Below the pieces are notes generated by a model. That model was not told the DNA's origin, did not search any database, and was given only the letters and a program-made list of their open reading frames with translations. From an uncultured Eubacteriales bacterium (lineage in GTDB: Bacteria; Bacillota; Clostridia; Oscillospirales; Oscillospiraceae): a DNA stretch of 64,000 nt. Where the stretch lies: positions 62,001-126,000 of the forward strand of contig CAJKDY010000005.1 in NCBI GenBank assembly GCA_905198835.1, written 5' to 3'. Positions 1 to 7,390 of the stretch are shown here, piece by piece; positions within the stretch are counted from its first letter, which is position 1, and each line of letters starts with the position of its first letter. A program made the translations under genes and the position numbers.

Positions 1-215
1 TCCAGTACCGTTTCCAGCGTTTGGGCGGTGACCTCCGTGCCGGACAAGGGTATTTCCCCATTCGGCCCCAGCACGAACAAAGGTCGCCCAATCCGAAGCC
101 GCAGTTCCTCGATCCTAGCCCGCTGCGCCTCCGGCAGAGCCAGCACCCGCTGCCGCAGCGCCAGGGGCAAGACCTCCGCCGCCTGATCCAGCCGCGCGGC
201 CTGTGACGCTTCCAT
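1..215 (-). CDS. spoIIIAA: Stage III sporulation protein AA, N-terminal fragment
   Basis: Only the first 71 or so codons are inside the window; the gene runs off the left edge. The N-terminus reads as an Ala/Leu-rich helical start followed by RIEELRLRIGRPLFVLG, which resembles the conserved start of SpoIIIAA, the cytoplasmic ATPase of the SpoIIIA-SpoIIQ channel complex between mother cell and forespore. Start chosen at the ATG at 213-215 because AGGAGGG lies 7-8 nt upstream. The ATPase Walker motifs lie outside the window, so the call rests on the N-terminal motif alone. If right, it marks a spore-former and the first gene of a spoIIIA operon. Confidence 0.7.
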   Translation of the reverse strand, partial: MEASQAARLDQAAEVLPLALRQRVLALPEAQRARIEELRLRIGRPLFVLGPNGEIPLSGTEVTAQTLETVL

Positions 216-242
216 AGACCATCCCTCCTCTTCCGTGTGGCA

Positions 243-270
243 CAGTCTATGAACGCCTGTCCCACTTTAG
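243..270 (-). promoter_or_regulatory. Possible sigma-E type promoter for spoIIIAA
   Basis: On the minus strand CATAGACTG (243-251) resembles the sigma-E -10 element CATACANT, with an AT-containing TCTAAAG about 14 nt upstream. spoIIIA operons are sigma-E dependent in known spore-formers. The -35 match is poor, so this is tentative. Confidence 0.3.
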
Positions 271-300
271 AAGGGGTCTTGTCCCAAAATTTAGGCGCAA

Positions 301-338
301 AAAAGACCTCCTGTGCATTGACGCACAGGAGGTCTTTT
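301..338 (-). terminator. Intrinsic terminator of the aminotransferase gene
   Basis: A perfect 16-bp inverted repeat (301-316 with 323-338, loop ATTGAC) flanked by A and T runs. It lies just past the stop of the minus-strand aminotransferase and separates it from spoIIIAA. Confidence 0.9.
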
Positions 339-354
339 TGCCGATAAAAATATC

Positions 355-1545
355 TTAGCCCTGGAGGAATTTCTCCAGGCGGTCCAGGCCGGCTTTGATG
401 TTTTCCATGGAGGTGGCGTAGGACCAGCGGACGAAATTGGGCGCGCCGAAGCCGCTGCAGGGCACCACGGCCACCAGGGCTTTTTCCAAAAATACCTTGG
501 CAAAGTCGTCCCCGTCCCGGATGGTCACGCCGTGGAGGGTCTTGCCCACCAGCTTTTCCAGGTTCATCATCACATAGAAGGCACCCTCGGGCTTGATGCA
601 GCTGACGCCGGGGATGGTGTTCATCCGCTTCACGATATAGTTGCGCCGCTCCTCAAAGGCCACGCGCATATCGTCAATGCCGTCTTGCTCCCCGGCCAGG
701 GCCTCCACCGCCGCCCACTGGGCAATGGTGCTGGGGTTGCCGGTGGAATGGCTGAGGTAGTTGGCCATGACCTTGGCAAGCTGGACGTTGGCGGCGGCGT
801 AGCCAATGCGCCAGCCGGTCATGGCGTAGGACTTGGAAACGCCGTTGACCAGGATGGTGCACTCCTTGACCTCGTCGCCCAAGGAGGCGAAACTAGTGAA
901 TTTTGCTCCGTCATAGACCAGGCTATAATAGATCTCGTCGGCGATCACATAGATGTCCCGCTTGACGCATACCTGGGCGATCTGCTCCAGCTCCTCCTTG
1001 GTATACATCATGCCGGTGGGGTTGGAGGGATTGTTGAGGATCAGGGCCTTGGTCTTGGGGGTGATGGCGGCGTCCAACTGCTGGGCGGTCATCTTGAAGC
1101 CGTTTTCCTCGGTGGCGGTGACGACCACAGGCACGCCGCCCACCATCTGGATCATCTCCTGGTAACTCACCCAGTAGGGTGCGGGCAGGATCACCTCGTC
1201 CCCCGGATCGACCAGACAGCAAAGCGCGATATAGACATTGTGCTTGGCGCCGCTGGAGGCCACGATCTGGGTGGGCTCATAGTCCAGCCCACAGTCCTCC
1301 TTCAGCCGCTTGCAGGCGGCCTGACGCAACTCCATAAGGCCTGCGGCGGGGGTGTAACGGGTCTTATTGGCCCGGATGGCCTCCACGCCCGCATCCTTGA
1401 TGTGCTGGGGCGTATCAAAATCGGGCTCGCCCGCGCCAAAGCCGATCACATCGATGCCCTGGGCGCGCATCTGCTTAAACATACTGTCGATGGCCAAGGT
1501 GGTGGAGGGATTCACGCCACTGGCCAGGCGGGATAACGCTTTCAT
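355..1545 (-). CDS. Pyridoxal-phosphate aminotransferase, aspartate aminotransferase type
   Basis: 396 aa, normal length for class I aspartate aminotransferases of subgroup Ib. Visible landmarks are the GFGAGEPDFDTP N-terminal motif, the SNPTG substrate motif near residue 175, the IADEIYYSLVY cofactor aspartate/tyrosine segment and SKSYAMTGWRIGY, which holds the Schiff-base lysine, near residue 235. It is expected to interconvert aspartate plus 2-oxoglutarate and oxaloacetate plus glutamate in the cytosol; closely related enzymes accept aromatic amino acids or prephenate, so exact specificity is open. Monocistronic: own promoter at 1581-1609 and own terminator at 301-338. Start ATG at 1545 follows AAAGGAG at a slightly long spacing. 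Confidence 0.93.
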   Translation of the reverse strand: MKALSRLASGVNPSTTLAIDSMFKQMRAQGIDVIGFGAGEPDFDTPQHIKDAGVEAIRANKTRYTPAAGLMELRQAACKRLKEDCGLDYEPTQIVASSGAKHNVYIALCCLVDPGDEVILPAPYWVSYQEMIQMVGGVPVVVTATEENGFKMTAQQLDAAITPKTKALILNNPSNPTGMMYTKEELEQIAQVCVKRDIYVIADEIYYSLVYDGAKFTSFASLGDEVKECTILVNGVSKSYAMTGWRIGYAAANVQLAKVMANYLSHSTGNPSTIAQWAAVEALAGEQDGIDDMRVAFEERRNYIVKRMNTIPGVSCIKPEGAFYVMMNLEKLVGKTLHGVTIRDGDDFAKVFLEKALVAVVPCSGFGAPNFVRWSYATSMENIKAGLDRLEKFLQG

Positions 1546-1580
1546 TCTTTGGTTGCCACTCCTTTCTCACACTGTGACAT

Positions 1581-1609
1581 ATTATATTCGCTCTCTTGCA
1601 AAAATGCAA
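1581..1609 (-). promoter_or_regulatory. Sigma-A promoter of the aminotransferase gene
   Basis: Minus strand TTGCAT (1604-1609), 17-nt spacer, TATAAT (1581-1586). The -35 lies inside a perfect inverted repeat, CTTGCA-4-TGCAAG at 1595-1610, which could bind a dimeric regulator. Confidence 0.85.
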
Positions 1610-1705
1610 GCACAACTTTTCCAAAATAGGCTAAAAATGAAAGTTGAAGGAATTTATCATTCATTTTTGCCAGCAGTCTCCAACGCAATAGAGCAAAAAT
1701 TGGGC

Positions 1706-1739
1706 AAAAAGCACCCGGGGCGGTCCCCCTGCCCCGGGT
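1706..1739 (-). terminator. Intrinsic terminator after the fumarase beta gene
   Basis: ACCCGGGGC (1713-1721) pairs with GCCCCGGGT (1731-1739). Minus-strand transcripts then run into CTTTTT (complement of 1706-1711). It begins 12 nt after the stop codon of the gene at 1751. Confidence 0.8.
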
Positions 1740-1750
1740 CAGCTTTGTGC

Positions 1751-2278
1751 TCAGCGGTAAAGATCCCGGCCCCGGCTGTCGATGGCGACGGTCAAAGGAA
1801 GGTCACGGACCTCCATTTCCTTGACGCTTTCACAGCCCAGATCGTCAAAGGCGATCACCCGGCTGGAAACGATGCACCGGGCGATCAGCGCCCCCGCGCC
1901 ACCCACGGCGGCGAAGTAGACCGCGCTGTTTCGCGCGATGGCGTCTACCACCGCGTCCGAGCGGTCTCCCTTGCCGATCATAGCCTGAAGGCCCAGGTCC
2001 AGAAGCCGGGGCGCATAGGGGTCCATGCGGCCAGAAGTGGTAGGCCCACAGGAACCTACGGCCATGCCCTGCTGGGCGGGGGTGGGCCCGGCGTAGTAGA
2101 TGACGGCGCCAGGCAACGGGAAGGGTGGCTCTTTGCCCTCGTCCAGCAGCTGGCAAATGCGCTTGTGGGCGGCGTCCCGGGCGGTGTAGACCCTGCCCGA
2201 GAGCAGCACCCGGTCTCCGGTCTGAAGCTCTGGGGCGGCGGAGGGGAGTTGGCCTACATTCAGCGACAGCTCACGCAT
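1751..2278 (-). CDS. Fumarate hydratase class I, beta subunit (orphan)
   Basis: 175 aa. GDRVLLSGRVYTARDAAHKR near the N-terminus and GPTTSGRMDPYAPRLLDLG in the middle are hallmark motifs of the beta (C-terminal) half of iron-sulfur class I fumarases and L-tartrate dehydratases. The family reaction is reversible hydration of fumarate to malate, but it needs an alpha subunit that holds the [4Fe-4S] cluster. No alpha gene is present here: the upstream neighbour is a DivIVA-like gene that overlaps this one by 8 nt (ATGCGTGA). Start is the ATG at 2276-2278, the first one that gives the family N-terminus. A tartrate dehydratase beta role cannot be excluded. Confidence 0.85.
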   Translation of the reverse strand: MRELSLNVGQLPSAAPELQTGDRVLLSGRVYTARDAAHKRICQLLDEGKEPPFPLPGAVIYYAGPTPAQQGMAVGSCGPTTSGRMDPYAPRLLDLGLQAMIGKGDRSDAVVDAIARNSAVYFAAVGGAGALIARCIVSSRVIAFDDLGCESVKEMEVRDLPLTVAIDSRGRDLYR

Positions 2279-2939
2279 CGTTTTCCGGGTCCTTGCCCGT
2301 ACCCGCGATGTCCTCCAGCCGCTTGCCGTGGGCGTCCAGCTCGGCGTTGACGCCGTCCAGGGAGCGGACGGTACGCTCCAGCTGAGTAGAGGCGTTGGAC
2401 AATGTAGCGGCCACATCCGAGCGAAGCCGCGCGTAGCTGGACTCCACCTGACGCATCCACTCCGCGGTACGGCGGCGGATCTCGGCGGCGTCCTCCTCGC
2501 CCTGCTTGATGATGCCCTGGGCCCGGTTGTGGGCGTCCAGCTCAATGGTGGCGGCCTTTTCCTTCAGCGCCTCATAGGCCTTGGCGGCGGGAGCCATGCG
2601 GTCGGCGGCCTCCTGCAAGGCGGCAAGGTCGGCCTGCACGGCCTGGAGGCGCAGACGCAGCTCCTCGCGCTGGCTCTGAGCCTGGCGCAGCTCCTCCAGC
2701 GCCTGCTCCAACTCCTCCTTGCACCGCTGGGCGTCCTTGCCCGCGGCGGCAGCCTCCTCGTTGGCCAGAGAGCCCTGCTCCTCCACCTGGGAGCGCTGGC
2801 TGCGCTCCTGCTCCAAGTCCTTCATTAGACTCTGGAGCTGGGCGGCGTAGTCCTTGTGGGCCGCTTCGATATAGCCCATCACGTCCTTGCGGTTAAAGCC
2901 CAGGGCGGCGGTGCGGAAATGGTATTCTCCAACGCTCAT
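2271..2939 (-). CDS. DivIVA-domain coiled-coil protein
   Basis: 222 aa. The N-terminus MSVGEYHFRTAALGFNRKDV, followed by MGYIEAAHKDY, is a DivIVA/GpsB-like membrane-binding and dimerisation motif. Residues about 35-125 are a long Gln/Glu/Leu-rich coiled coil, and a second helical stretch follows. DivIVA-family proteins sit at division sites and poles and recruit cell-wall or chromosome-segregation partners. The start is the ATG at 2937-2939, since GAGGAG is 10 nt upstream; a GTG three codons earlier is too close to that site. It overlaps the fumarase beta gene by 8 nt, so the two are translationally coupled, an odd pairing. Not a clear DivIVA orthologue; the role is inferred from the domain only. 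Confidence 0.8.
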   Translation of the reverse strand: MSVGEYHFRTAALGFNRKDVMGYIEAAHKDYAAQLQSLMKDLEQERSQRSQVEEQGSLANEEAAAAGKDAQRCKEELEQALEELRQAQSQREELRLRLQAVQADLAALQEAADRMAPAAKAYEALKEKAATIELDAHNRAQGIIKQGEEDAAEIRRRTAEWMRQVESSYARLRSDVAATLSNASTQLERTVRSLDGVNAELDAHGKRLEDIAGTGKDPENDA

Positions 2940-2992
2940 ATCAAACACTCTCCTCGCCGGTATTTGGCGCGATCATTCCAGAATTCCCGTTT

Positions 2993-3021
2993 ATTCTACC
3001 ATGTTCTTCCCCTTCTGGCAA
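2993..3021 (-). promoter_or_regulatory. Sigma-A promoter of the DivIVA-like/fumarase beta pair
   Basis: Minus strand TTGCCA (3016-3021), 17-nt spacer, TAGAAT (2993-2998), about 55 nt upstream of the DivIVA-like start. Confidence 0.7.
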
Positions 3022-3083
3022 GGGGCTTGTTTGATTAAATTGCCCCTTTCTCGCCACGTCCATACTTCTTAATATAGAAAGCA

Positions 3084-3112
3084 TTGACGCAATAGGGCTA
3101 AGGGTGTATAAT
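3084..3112 (+). promoter_or_regulatory. Sigma-A promoter of the methyltransferase/ecf operon
   Basis: TTGACG (3084-3089), 17-nt spacer, TATAAT (3107-3112), about 40 nt upstream of the ATG at 3153. Diverges from the DivIVA-like promoter. Confidence 0.9.
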
Positions 3113-3152
3113 ATGTTGTTAAATTTTGCATAGGAAAGGGGGCGCTGGGTAT

Positions 3153-4016
3153 ATGTGGATCGCCGACGGCTGGAAGGATTACCGCTTGCTGGACTGCTCC
3201 GAGGGCGAAAAGCTGGAGCGCTGGGGCGAGTATACTCTGGTGCGGCCCGACCCTCAGGCCATCTGGAAAACCCCCAGAAAAAACCCCGGCTGGCACACTC
3301 CCGACGCCCGATACGCCCGGTCCTCCACCGGTGGCGGACAGTGGGCTAAGCACCGTCTCCCCGAGCGCTGGAGCATCTCTTATAAGGACCTGACCTTCAA
3401 CATCAAGCCCATGAATTTTAAGCATACCGGGCTCTTCCCCGAGCAGGCGGCCAACTGGGATGTGCTGCGAGAGCTGATCGGCGGGGCCGGTCGGGAGATC
3501 AACGTGCTGAATCTCTTCGCCTACACCGGCGGGGCCACCGTGGCCTGCGCGGCGGCAGGGGCCAAGGTCTGCCATGTAGACGCGGCCAAGGGCATGGTGG
3601 CCTGGGCTAAGGAAAACGCCAGGTCTTCGGGGCTGGAGGATGCCCCCATCCGTTACATCGTGGACGACTGCGCCAAGTTCGTAGAGCGGGAGATCCGCCG
3701 TGGGAGGACCTACGACGGCATTATCATGGACCCGCCCAGCTATGGCCGCGGCCCTTCAGGCGAGGTCTGGAAGCTGGAGGAAAATCTCTGGGGCTTTGTG
3801 GAGTTGGTCACCCGGGTGCTGTCCGACCAGCCGCTTTTCTTCTTTATCAACTCCTACACCACGGGCCTGGCCCCATCGGTACTCACCTACATTCTGGAAT
3901 CTTTGGTCACCCCGCTCCACGGCGGCCACAGCGTCAGCGACGAGCTGGGACTAAGGGTAGAGGACACCGGCCTGGCTCTCCCCTGCGGCGCCACAGGCCG
4001 GTGGACGGCCAACTGA
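3153..4016 (+). CDS. Class I SAM-dependent methyltransferase, RlmI/RlmK-like
   Basis: 287 aa. Residues about 115-140 carry the SAM-binding motif I region (NVLNLFAYTGGATVACAAAG), with an acidic HVDAAKGMV segment after it and the catalytic motif IIMDPPSYGRG near residue 195. This set is typical of 23S rRNA 5-methylcytosine/2-methylguanine methyltransferases of the RlmI/RlmK superfamily; the N-terminal PUA domain seen in RlmI is not evident. The substrate is not known from sequence. Start ATG at 3153 was chosen over an upstream TTG because GGAAAGGGGG lies just before it. It is first in a plus-strand run leading to the ecf genes, 23 nt downstream. Confidence 0.8.
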   Translation: MWIADGWKDYRLLDCSEGEKLERWGEYTLVRPDPQAIWKTPRKNPGWHTPDARYARSSTGGGQWAKHRLPERWSISYKDLTFNIKPMNFKHTGLFPEQAANWDVLRELIGGAGREINVLNLFAYTGGATVACAAAGAKVCHVDAAKGMVAWAKENARSSGLEDAPIRYIVDDCAKFVEREIRRGRTYDGIIMDPPSYGRGPSGEVWKLEENLWGFVELVTRVLSDQPLFFFINSYTTGLAPSVLTYILESLVTPLHGGHSVSDELGLRVEDTGLALPCGATGRWTAN

Positions 4017-4039
4017 TCGAGATCATGCGAGGTAACGAC

Positions 4040-4900
4040 ATGGATAAACCCATCATCCAAACCGAGGACCTGCGGTTCTCTTATCCCAGCGCCGAGGGCG
4101 TGACGCCGGTGGTTCTGGACGGCGTGGACCTGGCCATTGAGCCGGGCTCCTTTGTGGCGGTCCTGGGCCACAACGGTTCTGGAAAGTCCACCTTAGCCAA
4201 GCACCTCAACGCCATCTTGCTGCCCTCTGGCGGCAAGGTCTATGTGGACGGTATCGACACCGCGGACGAGTCCCGGCTTTTGGACGTCCGCCGCACCGTG
4301 GGCATGGTCTTTCAGAACCCGGACAATCAGATCGTGGCCAATGTGGTGGAAGAGGATGTGGCCTTTGCCCCGGAAAACCTGGGCGTACCATCGGAGGAGA
4401 TCCGCCGGCGGGTGGACGAAGCGTTGGAGATGGTTGGTATGAGCCGATATGCCACCCATGCCCCTCACCTGCTCTCCGGTGGGCAAAAGCAACGTGTGGC
4501 CATTGCCGGGGTGATCGCCATGCGCCCGCGCTGCATTGTCATGGACGAGCCCACGGCCATGCTGGATCCGGTGGGCCGCCGGGAGGTCATCGAGACGGTA
4601 AAGTCCCTCAATGAGCGCTATGGCATGACCGTGGTTCTCATCACCCACCACATGGACGAGGCCGCTCAGGCTCAAAGGCTGGTGGTCATGTCCAAGGGCC
4701 GGGTGGTCTTTGACGCAACTCCCAAGGAGGTCTTTGCCCATGTAGAGGAGATGAAGGCCATCGGTTTGGATGTGCCGGACACCGTGGAGCTTTGCTGGGC
4801 CCTTTCCAAGGCCGGGTGTGACGTGCCACTGGACCGCCTCAGCGACGACGAGTGCGCCCAGGCCCTCTACGAACTGCTTTCCGCTGATCAACGGGCGTGA
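4040..4900 (+). CDS. ecfA1: Energy-coupling factor transporter ATPase EcfA1
   Basis: 286 aa ABC ATPase. Walker A GHNGSGKST near residue 44, Q-loop FQNPDNQIV, signature LLSGGQKQRVAIAG near residue 145, Walker B IVMDEPTAMLD and switch LITHHMDEA are all intact. EcfA1 and EcfA2 form a heterodimer that powers EcfT plus interchangeable substrate-binding S components for vitamins and metals at the cytoplasmic membrane. The identity as A1 comes from order: A1-A2-T-truA is the conserved Firmicute arrangement. The ATG at 4040 follows a GAGGT site; in-frame ATG at 4025 is an alternative. Confidence 0.95.
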   Translation: MDKPIIQTEDLRFSYPSAEGVTPVVLDGVDLAIEPGSFVAVLGHNGSGKSTLAKHLNAILLPSGGKVYVDGIDTADESRLLDVRRTVGMVFQNPDNQIVANVVEEDVAFAPENLGVPSEEIRRRVDEALEMVGMSRYATHAPHLLSGGQKQRVAIAGVIAMRPRCIVMDEPTAMLDPVGRREVIETVKSLNERYGMTVVLITHHMDEAAQAQRLVVMSKGRVVFDATPKEVFAHVEEMKAIGLDVPDTVELCWALSKAGCDVPLDRLSDDECAQALYELLSADQRA

Positions 4901-4941
4901 CCCCAAGGGGCACGCACCACAACTTGCAAAGGACGTCATCT

Positions 4942-5805
4942 ATGGAACCCATTTTGGAGACAAAACAACTGTGCCATGTCTACTCCCCCGGCACGCCCTT
5001 TGAGCATGGAGCCTTGCTGGGTGTAGACTTTGCCGCGTATGAGGGCGAGTATCTGGGCGTCATCGGACGCACCGGCTCTGGTAAGTCTACCCTTATTCAA
5101 CACCTGAACGGCCTATTAAAACCCACCTCCGGTCAGGTATTGCTCCGGGGCGAGGACATTTGGGCGTCTAAGGAGGCCACTCGCCAGGCCCGTTTTTCGG
5201 TAGGTCTGGTGTTCCAGTATCCTGAGTATCAGCTTTTTGAAGAGACTGTCTACAAGGACATCGCCTTTGGGCCTAAGAATATGGGACTGGACGAAGCTGA
5301 GATCGACCGCCGGGTCCGACAGGCGGCAGCCTTTGTAGAGCTGCCGGACGATATTTTAGAGCAGTCCCCTTTTGAGCTGTCCGGCGGGCAGAAGCGACGG
5401 GTGGCCATTGCCGGGGTCATCGCCATGGAGCCCAGCGTACTCATTCTCGACGAGCCCACCGCCGGGCTGGATCCGGTAGGCGTGGAACACATTTTGAACA
5501 ACATCCGGGACTATCACCGCTCCAAAAACGCCACAGTCATCATCGTATCCCACTCCATGGAGGAGATGGCCCGGACGGTGGACCGCATCGTGGTGGTCCA
5601 TGATGGACGTATCCCCTTCCAGGGCGCGCCCCGGGAGGTCTTTGCTCACGGCGCGGAGCTGGAGGAGATCGGCCTGGGCGTGCCACAGATGACCCGGGTG
5701 TTCCATCGGCTCAAGGCCATGGGCGCGGACATCGACCCTTCGGTCTACACGGTAGAGCAGGCGCGAGATACCATTTTAGCCGCCCTCGGAAAGGCGGTGG
5801 TGTAG
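4942..5805 (+). CDS. ecfA2: Energy-coupling factor transporter ATPase EcfA2
   Basis: 287 aa. Walker A GRTGSGKST near residue 41, FQYPEYQLFEETVYKDIAFG Q-loop region typical of EcfA2, signature ELSGGQKRRVAIAG, Walker B VLILDEPTAGLDP and the SHSMEEM switch are all intact. Partner of EcfA1. The ATG at 4942 has AAAGGA upstream; an in-frame GTG at 4897 overlapping the ecfA1 stop lacks a good ribosome site. Only 1 nt separates its stop from ecfT, implying translational coupling of the membrane partner. No S-component gene is adjacent, as usual for group II ECF systems, where S components are scattered in the genome. Confidence 0.95.
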   Translation: MEPILETKQLCHVYSPGTPFEHGALLGVDFAAYEGEYLGVIGRTGSGKSTLIQHLNGLLKPTSGQVLLRGEDIWASKEATRQARFSVGLVFQYPEYQLFEETVYKDIAFGPKNMGLDEAEIDRRVRQAAAFVELPDDILEQSPFELSGGQKRRVAIAGVIAMEPSVLILDEPTAGLDPVGVEHILNNIRDYHRSKNATVIIVSHSMEEMARTVDRIVVVHDGRIPFQGAPREVFAHGAELEEIGLGVPQMTRVFHRLKAMGADIDPSVYTVEQARDTILAALGKAVV

Positions 5806-5806
5806 C

Positions 5807-6625
5807 ATGGCGATGAAGGATATTACCCTAGGCCAATACTTCCCCGGCGACACCATCGTCCACCGGCTGGATCCACGGACGAAGATCCTCTTCACCGTGT
5901 GCTACATCGTGGCGCTGTTTATGGCCAAGGACTATGTGAGCTATGGCGTGACGCTGGGTGTGCTTGTCTTATGCGTGGCCCTGTCTAAGATCAAGGTCAA
6001 GGTATTGCTTCGCAGTATGCGCGCGGTCATTTTCATCGTGATCGTCACCGCCCTTTTGAACCTCTTTTACACCCGCGGCGCTCCTGGTGAAGCCCCTCTC
6101 TTCTCCTGGTGGATCTTCACCGTCTACCCCGCCGGCGTCAAAGCCGCGGCTTTTATGATCCTGCGCATCCTCATGTTGATCTCCTGCACCTTCTTGCTCA
6201 CCTATACCACCTCCCCCATCCTGATCACCGATGGACTGGAGCGGCTTTTGAGCCCGCTGAAGAAAATCAAGATCCCTGTCCACGAACTGGCCATGATGAT
6301 GTCCATCGCCCTGCGGTTCATCCCGACGCTGATCGAGGAGACCGACAAGATCATGTCCGCCCAAAAGGCCCGGGGCGCGAGCTTTGACACAGGGAATCTC
6401 ATTCAGCGGGCCAAGGCCCTGGTGCCGCTGCTTGTACCGCTTTTCATCTCCGCCTTCCGCCGGGCCGACGAGCTGGCCGTCGCTATGGAGTGCCGCTGCT
6501 ATCACGGCGGCCAGGGCCGGACCCGGCTTCGGCAGTTGAAATTCGCCGCCATAGATCACGCCGCGTTGGCCTGGGGCCTTGCCCTGTGCTTCATTGTCTG
6601 GGCCCTGGCCCGATACGGACTGTGA
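5807..6625 (+). CDS. ecfT: Energy-coupling factor transporter transmembrane protein EcfT
   Basis: 272 aa integral membrane protein with about six hydrophobic segments. The N-terminal IVHRLDPRTKIL motif and the cytoplasmic coupling helices with AQKARGASFD (near residue 189) and a second Arg-containing segment (MECRCYHGG near residue 228) are the EcfT hallmarks that dock into the EcfA dimer. It holds the transport module together and binds S components. It follows ecfA2 by 1 nt and precedes truA by 12 nt. Confidence 0.95.
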   Translation: MAMKDITLGQYFPGDTIVHRLDPRTKILFTVCYIVALFMAKDYVSYGVTLGVLVLCVALSKIKVKVLLRSMRAVIFIVIVTALLNLFYTRGAPGEAPLFSWWIFTVYPAGVKAAAFMILRILMLISCTFLLTYTTSPILITDGLERLLSPLKKIKIPVHELAMMMSIALRFIPTLIEETDKIMSAQKARGASFDTGNLIQRAKALVPLLVPLFISAFRRADELAVAMECRCYHGGQGRTRLRQLKFAAIDHAALAWGLALCFIVWALARYGL

Positions 6626-6637
6626 GGAGTGTGGGCT

Positions 6638-7390
6638 ATGGAGAGAAACATTGCCTTGAGCCTCATGTATGTGGGCACGGCCTACCACGGCTGGCAGGCG
6701 CAGAAAAACGGCGTCACAGTGGAGTCCACCTTGGAAAAGGCCCTGGAATGGGTGGTGGGCCACCCGGTAAAATGCGTGGGCGCGGGCAGGACCGACGCGG
6801 GGGTCCACGCCTTAAAGTATGTGGCGAACTTCCATACCACCTCCGCTATCCCTTGCGACCGGCTGCCTCTGGCCGTCAACACCCGGCTGCCTGACGACAT
6901 CGTTGTGGTCCGGGCCACTGAGGTGGCCCCGGAGTTTAACGCCATCGGCTCATGCGTCAAAAAGGAATACACCTACCGCATCTATAACTCCCGCATCCGA
7001 AACGCCTTTTTTGTAGACCGCGCCTGGTTTTACCCCAAACGCCTGGACGAACACGTCATGCAGCGCTGCGCGGATCAGATGGTGGGCACCCACGACTTTG
7101 CCGCGCTGAAAAGCGTGGGCACCGAGACCCGCACCACCGTGCGGACGGTCTATTACTTCGACATCACCCGCAACGGCGAGATCATCGAATGTAAGGTCTG
7201 CGCCAACGGTTTTCTCTATAATATGGTACGAGCCATGGTGGGCACCTGCGTATACGCCTCCGAGGGCAAACTGATCCCGGAGGAGCTGCCCCACATCATG
7301 GAGCGGGGCGACCGAACTGCCGCCGGGCCCACTGCGCCGCCGGGTGGGCTCTATATGTCAAAACTCTGGTATGAAGAGGATGTCTTATGA
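6638..7390 (+). CDS. truA: tRNA pseudouridine(38-40) synthase TruA
   Basis: 250 aa. YVGTAYHGWQAQ at the N-terminus and GAGRTDAGVHA, which holds the catalytic aspartate near residue 52, identify TruA. It isomerises uridines 38-40 in the anticodon arm of many tRNAs. The ATG at 6638 follows GAGGAG; the in-frame GTG at 6629 lies on top of that site and is unlikely. The last codons overlap the next gene by 4 nt (ATGA). Its place after ecfT matches the common Firmicute order, but the ribosomal protein genes that usually flank this block are absent. Confidence 0.95.
   Translation: MERNIALSLMYVGTAYHGWQAQKNGVTVESTLEKALEWVVGHPVKCVGAGRTDAGVHALKYVANFHTTSAIPCDRLPLAVNTRLPDDIVVVRATEVAPEFNAIGSCVKKEYTYRIYNSRIRNAFFVDRAWFYPKRLDEHVMQRCADQMVGTHDFAALKSVGTETRTTVRTVYYFDITRNGEIIECKVCANGFLYNMVRAMVGTCVYASEGKLIPEELPHIMERGDRTAAGPTAPPGGLYMSKLWYEEDVL

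Noticed and set aside
532..1536. 334-codon plus-strand frame opposite the aminotransferase
   Set aside because: Shadow of a gene with intact catalytic motifs on the other strand.
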